Assembly: GCA_001302245.1 (NCBI GenBank)
Contig: LGYU01000026.1
Span: forward strand, 1-52,962
Direction of reading: 5' to 3'
Origin: Chitinophagaceae bacterium PMP191F
GTDB lineage: Bacteria; Bacteroidota; Bacteroidia; Chitinophagales; Chitinophagaceae
DNA: 52,962 bases
Shown here one piece after another: positions 46,464 through 52,744 of the stretch. The notes under the pieces were generated by a model. It saw only the letters and a list, made by a program, of their open reading frames with translations. It did no database searches and had not been told where the DNA came from. A program made the position numbers and the translations under genes. The first letter of the stretch is position 1; each line of letters starts with the position of its first letter.

Positions 46464-47167
46464 TATCAGGGATAGTAGGCATCATTTTGCTCTACTTCAT
46501 TATTACCATTATTCGTTACCAGCGTCGTAGTCTCCGGCTGAACAAAGAAAAGATACAGGCGGAAATTGACACCCTCGAAAACGAACGCAAACGTATTGCC
46601 TCTGATCTGCACGATGAGCTAGGTCCTTTGCTCTCTGCTGTGAAACTGCAGATCAACAGCCTGGAAACAGTTAGTGAAGATGATCAGGAGGTGATTGATA
46701 AGTCGAGTGTACACATCGACAGCATTATTGGAAAATTGCGGGAGATATCCAATAACCTGATGCCAAATACGCTGATGCGGAAAGGACTGAAAAAAGCGAT
46801 CAGTGAGTTTATTGATCACAGCCATCACGCATCGGGCCTGCAGGTAAAATTCATTTGCGACGAAGAGCTGAACCTCGATCAACAACAAGAGATCAATATT
46901 TACCGCATGCTGCAGGAAATACTGCACAATACTATCAAGCATGCACAGGCCTCTTACCTCATTATTAAGATCATGACAGAGCAGAACCGTTTACTGATCA
47001 TGACTGCAGATAATGGTAAGGGTTTTGATTATTTTGGAAAATTAAAAGAAAATTCTGGTCTTGGACTTCGTAACTTGCAAAGCCGTGTAGAGGTAATGGG
47101 GGCTGAGATTTCCTGCCAGTCAGAGCTGGGAAAAGGAACGATGTACACGGTGGAGATTCCCATCTGA
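46421..47167 (+). CDS. sensor histidine kinase, NarX/DesK type
   Basis: The 248-aa kinase has one membrane helix (IVSGIVGIILLYFIITII), a coiled coil, a HisKA_3 dimerisation domain with ERKRIASDLHDELGP (phospho-acceptor His64) and an HATPase domain with the N box ILHNTIKHA, G1 DNGKGFD and G2 SGLGLRNLQSRVEVMGA. There is no extracellular sensor loop. It should phosphorylate the NarL-type regulator encoded 21 bases downstream. The upstream overlap with the membrane protein suggests a sensing complex. Confidence 0.92.
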   Translation: MDSQEQAVYESIKIVSGIVGIILLYFIITIIRYQRRSLRLNKEKIQAEIDTLENERKRIASDLHDELGPLLSAVKLQINSLETVSEDDQEVIDKSSVHIDSIIGKLREISNNLMPNTLMRKGLKKAISEFIDHSHHASGLQVKFICDEELNLDQQQEINIYRMLQEILHNTIKHAQASYLIIKIMTEQNRLLIMTADNGKGFDYFGKLKENSGLGLRNLQSRVEVMGAEISCQSELGKGTMYTVEIPI

Positions 47168-47188
47168 TAATCCAATATAAGTACAGGT

Positions 47189-47863
47189 ATGAGTGTAAAC
47201 GGCAATATAACTGTAGCTATTGCTGATGACCATGAGATATTCCGGGACGGACTGCGCATGATGCTGCAAAAACAACCAGATATTAAATTGGTGGCAGAAG
47301 CTGCTGATGGAAAAGATTTAATTGACCAGGTAAAACTGCTGCAACCCGATATTGTGATCTGCGATGTTAAAATGCCACGCATGGATGGTGTTGCCGCTAC
47401 AAGACATCTGCATGATCATTATCCTTATATAGGCATCATTGCCCTTACAATGTTTGATGAGGACGATCTGCTGATTGATATGCTGGAAGCCGGTGCTACC
47501 GGTTACCTGCTGAAGAATGCAGACAAGCATGAAATAGTAGAAGCTGTTAAATCTGTTTTTGACAAACAACCTTACTACTGCCGCCATACTTCACACAAAC
47601 TGGCACAACTGGTAGCCAAAAGTAAATTCAACCCATACAAAAAGCAGGTAGAAAAAGCAGAGTTCAATGATCGTGAACTGGAGATCATAACCTATATCTG
47701 CAACGGACTTACCAGCAAACAGATTGCGGAAAAAATATTCCTGAGCGTTCGTACCGTAGAGGGGTTACGCATGAAGATCATGGAAAAGATGGATGTAAAG
47801 AATACTGCGGGAATTATTATTTACGCAATTAAAAATTACCTGTATATACCTCCACGTTCGTAG
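47189..47863 (+). CDS. NarL/FixJ-type response regulator
   Basis: The 224-aa protein has a receiver domain (ADDHEIFRDG, phospho-acceptor Asp59 in IVICDVKMPRMDG, and the late Lys in GYLLKNADK) and a LuxR-type HTH (LEIITYICNGLTSKQIAEKIFLSVRTVEGLRMKI, read in parts). Phosphorylated by the adjacent kinase it should bind DNA and control its own operon or nearby genes; the small transcription unit directly downstream is a possible target. Confidence 0.93.
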   Translation: MSVNGNITVAIADDHEIFRDGLRMMLQKQPDIKLVAEAADGKDLIDQVKLLQPDIVICDVKMPRMDGVAATRHLHDHYPYIGIIALTMFDEDDLLIDMLEAGATGYLLKNADKHEIVEAVKSVFDKQPYYCRHTSHKLAQLVAKSKFNPYKKQVEKAEFNDRELEIITYICNGLTSKQIAEKIFLSVRTVEGLRMKIMEKMDVKNTAGIIIYAIKNYLYIPPRS

Positions 47864-47946
47864 AGCCATTATGATCGGTTATTGTATCACGTGTATTAAT
47901 TACATGCTGCGGGGTAAATTTTTTTCAAAAAAATATCGTTGAATTG

Positions 47947-47978
47947 TTGGCGATATTGAAAAAATATCTACATCTTTG
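47947..47978 (+). promoter_or_regulatory. promoter of the small transcription unit
   Basis: TTG (47947-47949) and CATCTTTG (47971-47978, one mismatch to TAnnTTTG) with a 21-base spacer. Transcription would start near 47985, 16 bases before the ATG at 48001. Confidence 0.55.
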
Positions 47979-48000
47979 CATTGTTAAAATATTGCAAATA

Positions 48001-48096
48001 TGCTACGCACACAATTAAATATCGAAACAACAAAGTGGTTTAGTCACATAGGTGACGGTACCATTTGCGGGGCATACTTTGCTATTGATAAATAAG
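48001..48096 (+). CDS. 31-codon ORF in its own transcription unit
   Basis: The frame runs from ATG 48001 to TAA 48094-48096 and encodes a 31-residue peptide that starts MLRTQLNIETTKWFSHIGDG and ends CGAYFAIDK. It is framed by a promoter 23 bases upstream and a strong intrinsic terminator 24 bases downstream, which is the main reason to take it seriously. No signal peptide or known leader motif is seen. It may be a leader peptide, a small protein or part of a small RNA. Confidence 0.4.
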
Positions 48097-48119
48097 GAAT
48101 GAATACCTTACAATACAGA

Positions 48120-48148
48120 CCCCGCAAGCACTTGCGGGGTTTTTTATT
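48120..48148 (+). terminator. intrinsic terminator with competing upstream arm
   Basis: CCCCGCAAG (48120-48128) pairs with CTTGCGGGG (48131-48139), then TTTTTTATTT. The same 5' arm can also pair over 8 bp with TTGCGGGG at 48065-48072 inside the small ORF, which would block the terminator. From 48149 to 48405 nothing else was recognised. Confidence 0.85.
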
Positions 48149-48405
48149 TCCTCCCAGTGCCTCCGGAATGAAAAGAAAGTAAGCCGATTTTTAACTGTAG
48201 CACACTTATTATGAAGTTATACAGATCAATTTTTTGAAGATAACTATGTTGTGTATACGATCAACAAAATCCCATTTTGCATGTACGTGCATTGTGCAGG
48301 ATAGTTATGTCCAGATGTTATCAGCAAACGAACAGCAGCAACATAATATAGTGTATAAACAACCGGTCTTTTAACAGGTACAGCCATGTGATCCTGTAAA
48401 AAGCA

Positions 48406-48436
48406 GGCCCGGTTGTGCAAACAGCCGGGCCCTTTT
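48406..48436 (+). terminator. hairpin before the 145-aa gene
   Basis: GGCCCGG (48406-48412) pairs with CCGGGCC (48425-48431), followed by CTTTT, 26 bases before the next start codon. It could terminate or attenuate transcription into the RtcB island. Confidence 0.55.
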
Positions 48437-48461
48437 ATGGTGAATAGAAAAAACAAAGAAG

Positions 48462-48899
48462 ATGTTACGAAATGTATTTGGCAGAAAACTGCACAACACA
48501 CAGGCATTGTTCAATGGTCACTTTATAGAAGTAAAATCCATGTATGCGTTGCTTTTTGACGCAATACCATGTGTAAGTTTTATTGGCGAAACAGATACCA
48601 GCAAAGCTTACGCACATATACAGGAAGTATACAAAAATGAGATAGAAACTGTATTTCAGCATGCCTATTTTGAACACGCCGATCAGAAAATGTATTTCAA
48701 CAATACCATTTTCGTTTTCAAAAATAAAAGGCTGATAGAACTGGGCAATAACTATTGCCAGTTACTGCACAGCCCTGATCAGTATGGGTGGACCAATATC
48801 CTGATTGCTAACCTGGCGGGCTTCAGGGAAGCGAAAGCAGAAGAGAAAAACAAAGTGGTAAGGGTGATTGGTTTTGCGAGGCAATCAGATATGAATTAA
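48462..48899 (+). CDS. 145-aa protein of unknown function, first gene of the RtcB island
   Basis: I do not recognise this family. The protein is soluble, with mixed alpha/beta character: a central helix (DTSKAYAHIQEVYKNEIETVF), a strand-rich segment (MYFNNTIFVFKNKRLIELGNNYCQLL), a second helix and a C-terminus ending VVRVIGFARQSDMN. The last part resembles the C-terminus of the decayed AAA ATPase encoded 600 bases downstream (VEVIGFRQG), suggesting a shared motif in this module. It is followed by a hairpin (48904-48924) and then directly by the first tRNA-like gene. No catalytic motif is visible. A role in the tRNA-repair island is inferred only from position. Confidence 0.65.
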   Translation: MLRNVFGRKLHNTQALFNGHFIEVKSMYALLFDAIPCVSFIGETDTSKAYAHIQEVYKNEIETVFQHAYFEHADQKMYFNNTIFVFKNKRLIELGNNYCQLLHSPDQYGWTNILIANLAGFREAKAEEKNKVVRVIGFARQSDMN

Positions 48900-48934
48900 A
48901 CATTCCCTGTCCCGTAACCAGGGAGGGGAATTAT

Positions 48935-49008
48935 CGGCCGGTAGCTCAAATGGTTAGAGCATGTGTCTTATACGCACAAGATTGCCAGTTCAAGTCTGGT
49001 TCGGCTGA
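48935..49008 (+). tRNA. tRNA-like gene, anticodon UAU (Ile-type)
   Basis: A full cloverleaf can be drawn. The acceptor CGGCCGG/TCGGCTG gives 7 pairs, two of them G:U. TA follows at 8-9. The D arm is GCTC-AAATGGTTA-GAGC with G18G19. The anticodon arm is TGTGT-CTTATAC-GCACA, with U33 and anticodon TAT at 48969-48971. The variable loop has 5 bases, and the T arm is GCCAG-TTCAAGT-CTGGT. The discriminator is A; CCA is not encoded. All invariant positions are present. Two things are odd. A UAU anticodon is rare in bacteria, which normally read AUA with a lysidine-modified CAU tRNA. The first pair is C1:G72. It may be a real but unusual tRNA-Ile or a tRNA mimic. It lies in the RtcB island, not in a housekeeping tRNA cluster. 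Confidence 0.75.
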
Positions 49009-49027
49009 CATACCAGAGGAGGTATAA

Positions 49028-49099
49028 GTTGTCTTTAGCTTAATTGGCAAAGCGCTTCATTGTGGCTGAAGAGATCAGGGTTCGAGCCCCGGAGACAAC
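49028..49099 (+). tRNA. tRNA-like gene, anticodon GUG (His-type)
   Basis: The fold has an unbroken 8-pair acceptor stem, GTTGTCTT/GAGACAAC, equivalent to G-1:C73 plus seven pairs, the mark of tRNA-His. The D arm is GCTT-AATTGGCA-AAGC. The anticodon arm is CTTCA-TTGTGGC-TGAAG with U33 and anticodon GTG at 49062-49064. The T loop is TTCGAGC. Deviations from a normal tRNA are an A/G mismatch in the T stem and one base too few between T stem and acceptor (or one extra base after the acceptor, if read with seven pairs). It follows tRNA-like 1 by 19 bases, which contain a small ATACC/GGTAT hairpin. Confidence 0.7.
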
Positions 49100-49102
49100 C
49101 AT

Positions 49103-49500
49103 TTATTAAACGTTGCGGATCCAAGAAAATACCAATAACTATTTCAAAAGAATGACAAAGGCATTGTGTTGTTGAATGGATTACATGGAACAGGGAAAAC
49201 AATGTACCTGCGCTACCTGGTGGGAAAGATCAGAAAGAAAGTGCTTTTCATATCACCCGATATCGGAGGCAACCTGGCAGACCCGGAATTTATTGATCTG
49301 CTGATTGACAATCCTGATAGCGCGTTATGAGTTTGGCAAACTGGGATTGCAAAAGGCACAGCGTTTGTCGGATTATTGAGGATACGGCAACACCATAGAA
49401 CATCCCATGACCATTGCAAAAAATTGCTAATCCACATGAAATGGCGTATAAGCCCCAGGTGGAAGTGATTGGATTCAGGCAGGGATTTGTGCAGAACTAA
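49103..49500 (+). pseudogene. decayed AAA ATPase gene
   Basis: One frame reads NDKGIVLLNGLHGTGKTMYL (Walker A at about 49178-49201) and continues through VLFISPDIGGNLADPEFIDL to a TGA at 49328-49330. A second frame continues with YEFGKLGLQKAQRLSDY, a TGA at 49377-49379 and GYGNTIEHPMTIA. After a one-base shift in an A run (about 49418-49423) a third piece reads ANPHEMAYKPQVEVIGFRQG and stops at 49498-49500. A further in-frame TAA (49136-49138) breaks the N-terminal part, which has no start codon. Walker B, sensor 1 and the arginine finger are missing, so about 60 residues appear deleted between the first two pieces. The gene lies between tRNA-like elements, inside the RtcB island. Confidence 0.75.
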
Positions 49501-49654
49501 CAGAATGATAATAAATGAATGACTGGTGTTAGCATCAGCGGAAAAGCTTCCTTAACAGGAAGAAGGATACGTAACTGTCAGTTGTCAATGAAGCGAGGGT
49601 TTCTGTATAGCTCCGCAGTGCGGCAGTAGTTACTGGCTGTATACTGTTGCAACA

Positions 49655-49709
49655 GCAGGCCGTGTCCTCTTAACCCTGCGGGTTGAAGGTTCGAATCCTT
49701 CTCACATAC
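49655..49709 (+). ncRNA. tRNA-like element 3, 3' half with expanded anticodon loop
   Basis: A canonical 3' part is present: anticodon stem GCAGG (49655-49659) with CCTGC (49675-49679), 5-base variable loop GGGTT, T arm GAAGG-TTCGAAT-CCTTC, and acceptor 3' strand TCACATA with C at 49709. The anticodon loop has 15 bases instead of 7 and contains CTCTTAA, which is exactly the normal loop of a tRNA-Lys(CUU). No D arm or matching 5' acceptor strand is found upstream, where 49600-49654 holds other small hairpins. Confidence 0.55.
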
Positions 49710-49711
49710 CG

Positions 49712-49772
49712 GATGTGATAGCTCAAGGGTAGAGCAGCAAGCAAAATGCGGGTTCGAATCCCGCTCTCCTCA
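49712..49772 (+). ncRNA. tRNA-like element 4, without anticodon arm
   Basis: The acceptor GATGTGA/TCTCCTC pairs at 5 of 7 positions. TA follows, the D arm GCTC-AAGGGTA-GAGC is perfect and the T arm GCGGG-TTCGAAT-CCCGC is perfect, with discriminator A. Between the D and T arms are only 12 bases (AGCAAGCAAAAT) where an anticodon arm and variable loop would need about 23. Its 5' strand (ATGTGA) is also complementary to the 3' end of element 3 (TCACAT), 5 bases away. Confidence 0.6.
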
Positions 49773-49779
49773 ACAGAGA

Positions 49780-49837
49780 TAGCATAAATGGACATGCAAA
49801 GGACTGAGGATCCTTGTTACGGAAGAATGTCGCTTCC
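49780..49837 (+). ncRNA. tRNA-like element 5, without acceptor stem
   Basis: The geometry is that of a tRNA core. It has TA, then a D arm GCAT-AAATGGAC-ATGC. The anticodon arm is AAGGA-CTGAGGA-TCCTT with U33 and GAG at 34-36. The variable loop is GTTAC, and a 5-7-5 T-like arm follows (GGAAG-AATGTCG-CTTCC). The T loop lacks TTC and the flanking seven bases do not pair. A GAG anticodon would be Leu, but a Leu tRNA has a long variable arm, so this is not a normal tRNA. Confidence 0.45.
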
Positions 49838-49965
49838 TTAAAAAAGGCATACCAAAAAGCCGGTGTTGGTGGCTGGCAGTGGTCTGTTTACAGGTTGCAG
49901 CAATTCAACCGGTGCTTTGCAGACATGCCCAAACAGCAATGCCGGGTACAGCTTGTACAATGCAG

Positions 49966-50067
49966 ATAGCCTGAGTCGCGCAGGCTATTGTGTTGAGCAA
50001 CCCGTACTACGCCATGCTGCCGGTGTATGTTTCCGTACCGCTTGAATGGCCGGCAATAACCGGCTTT
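49966..50067 (+). other. hairpins between the tRNA-like elements and the slipin gene
   Basis: ATAGCCTG/CAGGCTAT (49966-49988) forms a perfect 8-bp stem with a 7-base loop AGTCGCG. GCCGG/CCGGC (50049-50064) is followed by TTTAATT and is terminator-like. The stretch 49838-50093 shows no convincing ORF; a 60-codon frame at 49863 has no coding support. Confidence 0.45.
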
Positions 50068-50093
50068 AATTGAACTGTTTAAAAAGATGAACA

Positions 50094-51197
50094 ATGAAAA
50101 GAATGATGGTGAACGATTACCAGGTAGCACTGGTGTTCAAAAGTGGTGTATATCGCCGGTTGCTGATACCAGGTACGTATTGGTTAGGTTGGAACGAAAC
50201 AGCAAAGCTATACGATCTTACACAACCATTTGTATCACCCTGCGAACTGAATATATTGTTGCAGGATGAAGACCTGCGGAATGCATTGCATGTGATAGAA
50301 GTAAAAGACAATGAAATTGTATTGCTGTACGAGAATGGCCTGTTCAAACAGGTACTTACTGCAGGCAGGTATACTTACTGGAAAAGCGTGGTGAAATATG
50401 ATTTTGTACGTGCTGATACCCGTGTGGTGGATATTTCGCCATCTATCGACAGGTCTTTGTTGTGCAACCGGCAGGTAGCGGCCTATGTGCGTAGCTATAC
50501 CGTAGAAAGCTATGAAAAGGCATTGCTGGTAATAGATGGAAAATACGCAGGCATACTAAATAGTGGCGTGTATTACTGGTGGAAGAATAACACCATGATA
50601 CAGGTGAATAAAACAGATATGCGCCAGTTGCAGATAGAGATCAGTGGACAGGAAATTCTTACAAAAGATAAATCGCCTTTGCGGATCAATGCTCATGCAC
50701 AGTATGTGGTGAAAGATATTGAGAAGGCTCTTTTACAGAATAAAGAATATGATCGTCAGTTGTACGTGGCATTTCAGCTGGCATTGCGCGAATTTGTTGG
50801 TACGCTAACATTGGACGAATTATTAGAAAAAAAAGAAACCATTGCTCCTTTCATACTGAAGGAAGTGTATGCTAAGGCATCGTTGCTGGGTGTAGAGGTC
50901 AACGGCTTCGGTATCCGGGATATTATATTGCCGGGGGAGATAAAAGACATTCTGAACCAGGTACTGATAGCGGAGAAAAAAGCCCAGGCAAATATCATTA
51001 TGCGTAGAGAAGAAACAGCCAGCACACGAAGCTTGCTGAACACAGCCAGGTTGATGGAAGAAAATCCTGTACTGCTGAAACTGAAAGAAATGGAATACGT
51101 GGAAAAGATAGCAGACAAGATCAGCAGCATCAGTGTGGGAAGCAACGGTGTATTAATTGATCAGTTAAAGCAGATCCTGATACCGGAAAGAAAGTAA
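50094..51197 (+). CDS. slipin-type SPFH (Band 7) protein
   Basis: The 367-aa protein is an SPFH/Band-7 member: DMRQLQIEISGQEILTKDKSPLRINAHAQYVVKD, read in parts, is the core of the domain (about 185-220), followed by a long helix with AEKKAQANIIMRREETASTRSLLNTA, the coiled-coil that drives ring assembly. The usual N-terminal membrane hairpin is absent and is replaced by about 170 residues of beta-rich repeats (YQVALVFKSGVYRRLLIPGTYWLGW and the parallel EIVLLYENGLFKQVLTAGRYTYW and ALLVIDGKYAGILNSGVYYWW), three copies of one fold. Slipins of this kind recur next to RtcB genes. It could scaffold RNA repair, but this is inferred. The gap to rtcB is 104 bases. Confidence 0.85.
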   Translation: MKRMMVNDYQVALVFKSGVYRRLLIPGTYWLGWNETAKLYDLTQPFVSPCELNILLQDEDLRNALHVIEVKDNEIVLLYENGLFKQVLTAGRYTYWKSVVKYDFVRADTRVVDISPSIDRSLLCNRQVAAYVRSYTVESYEKALLVIDGKYAGILNSGVYYWWKNNTMIQVNKTDMRQLQIEISGQEILTKDKSPLRINAHAQYVVKDIEKALLQNKEYDRQLYVAFQLALREFVGTLTLDELLEKKETIAPFILKEVYAKASLLGVEVNGFGIRDIILPGEIKDILNQVLIAEKKAQANIIMRREETASTRSLLNTARLMEENPVLLKLKEMEYVEKIADKISSISVGSNGVLIDQLKQILIPERK

Positions 51198-51205
51198 GTG
51201 TGGTA

Positions 51206-51265
51206 AACAGGCTTACCTGTTAACAAGACTGATGTATAGTACTTGTACAAACATCAGTCTTGTTA
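51206..51265 (+). other. two adjacent hairpins between slipin and rtcB
   Basis: AACAGG-CTTA-CCTGTT (51206-51221) is followed directly by a perfect 15-bp stem (51221-51235 with 51251-51265) around a 15-base loop. No U tract follows, so it is not a standard terminator. It lies 36 bases before the rtcB start. Confidence 0.65.
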
Positions 51266-51301
51266 CAAAAAACGGCGGGATAATGCTGTAATAAAAAAGT
51301 T

Positions 51302-52744
51302 ATGGCAAAATTAAAATTGAAAGCAAAAGAGATCAGGGCAATAGGTTATCCCGAAGGACCGGTGGTGAGTGTGGCCATGCAGGTAATGGAAAAGCATTAT
51401 AAACATACAAAAGAGGAGAAGGCGATGGAGATATTGAAAGCGGTGCTGGCATCTCCTGCAGATTACCTGGATGATACAGTGCTGCAGTTGATTGCCCGCA
51501 AACTGGTTCCGGAACAGCCTATAGAGGGGCAGGAAATATCTTTGAATCAGCAGGGAGTACAATTCATTGTATTTGGCAGTAAGTTCATAGAGCCTGCGGC
51601 AATGAACCAGATGTACCAGGCAGCGAAACTGCCAGTGGCAGTAGCTGGTGCATTGATGCCCGATGCGCATGCCGGATATGGACTGCCCATTGGCGGAGTG
51701 CTGGCTGTTGATAATGCTGTAATACCTTATGGAGTAGGTGTGGATATCGGGTGCCGCATGTGTTTGTCGGTATTTGATATTGACCCGGCAATACTGAAAC
51801 AATGTAACCACTACTTGTCGCAGTTGCTGCAGGAAAATACATTGTTTGGCAGCGGTCGTGCATTTGAAATATCTACTGATCATGCAGTAATGGACAGAGA
51901 GGAGTTTAAAGACACTACCCTATTAAAAGGATTGCAGCGCAAAGCGGCAAAACAGTTGGGCTCATCTGGTTCGGGCAATCATTTTGTGGAATTTGGCACC
52001 ATAGAAGTAACGGAGCAGGATGCTGTGTGGGGCGTAGCGCCGGGCAGGTATCTTGGGTTGTTATCACATTCGGGATCCAGGGGACTCGGAGCTGCTATTG
52101 CAGGGTATTATACCAGGATAGCGCGCAGTAAAAGGCGCTTACCGGGTGAAACCTCTAACCTGGCATGGCTGACGCTGGATGAAGCTGAAGGAATAGAATA
52201 TTGGCGGGCGATGAACCTGGCAGGAGATTATTCGGCTGCCTGTCATCAGGTGATTCATCAGAAAATTGCCCGGCAGTTTGGGCGCTCACCAATCAGCAGG
52301 GTGGAAAATCATCACAATTTTGCCTGGAAAGAATGGCATAATGGCAAAGAGGTAATTGTACATCGCAAAGGTGCTACGCCTGCCGGAAAAGATGTATTGG
52401 GTATTATACCCGGTTCTATGACGGCCAAAGGTTTTGTTGTGAAAGGAAAAGGAGAAATGGCTGCTATTGATTCTGCATCGCATGGTGCGGGCAGAAAGAT
52501 GAGCAGAAGTGTGGCAATGAACAGCATTACACGCAACCGCCTGAATGAAATGCTGAAACTGTATGGTGTAACATTACTGGGCGGAGGATTGGATGAAGCG
52601 CCGGATGCTTATAAAGATATTGAGGTGGTGATGGAGGCGCAAAAAGCGCTGGTAGATGTAGTGGCATCATTTACGCCATCCATTGTAAAGATGGACGGCA
52701 TTGTATCCGGCAGAAAACGTGGTGAGGAGGATAGTATTGCATAA
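51302..52744 (+). CDS. rtcB: RtcB RNA ligase
   Basis: RtcB joins RNA 2',3'-cyclic-phosphate (or 3'-phosphate) ends to 5'-OH ends using GTP and manganese; it heals cleaved tRNAs and other RNAs. The 480-aa protein has the metal-site residues Asp148 and Cys151 (GVDIGCRM), His227 (GNHFVEFG), His256 (SHSGSRG) and the ENHHNF histidines (about 337-338). The guanylylated His is His394 in SHGAGR. All look intact, and the length is that of bacterial RtcB. No archease, RtcA or RtcR gene is in the window. The neighbours are a slipin gene and a group of tRNA-like elements. Confidence 0.95.
   Translation: MAKLKLKAKEIRAIGYPEGPVVSVAMQVMEKHYKHTKEEKAMEILKAVLASPADYLDDTVLQLIARKLVPEQPIEGQEISLNQQGVQFIVFGSKFIEPAAMNQMYQAAKLPVAVAGALMPDAHAGYGLPIGGVLAVDNAVIPYGVGVDIGCRMCLSVFDIDPAILKQCNHYLSQLLQENTLFGSGRAFEISTDHAVMDREEFKDTTLLKGLQRKAAKQLGSSGSGNHFVEFGTIEVTEQDAVWGVAPGRYLGLLSHSGSRGLGAAIAGYYTRIARSKRRLPGETSNLAWLTLDEAEGIEYWRAMNLAGDYSAACHQVIHQKIARQFGRSPISRVENHHNFAWKEWHNGKEVIVHRKGATPAGKDVLGIIPGSMTAKGFVVKGKGEMAAIDSASHGAGRKMSRSVAMNSITRNRLNEMLKLYGVTLLGGGLDEAPDAYKDIEVVMEAQKALVDVVASFTPSIVKMDGIVSGRKRGEEDSIA

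Noticed and set aside
48900-49100. Ordinary housekeeping tRNA cluster
   Set aside because: Anticodon UAU, stem irregularities and the setting inside a repair operon with reduced copies downstream argue against a normal cluster, though a genome-wide tRNA list is needed to be sure.
49697-49735. Circularly permuted tRNA (3' half of element 3 followed by 5' half of element 4)
   Set aside because: Six bases pair (TCACAT/ATGTGA), but the two halves each belong better to separate elements, and element 4 has its own 3' strand that pairs at 5 of 7 positions.
49863-50045. 60-codon ORF with a lipobox-like LFTGC between the tRNA-like elements and slipin
   Set aside because: No basic N-region, no downstream domain, and hairpins run through it; coding is unlikely.
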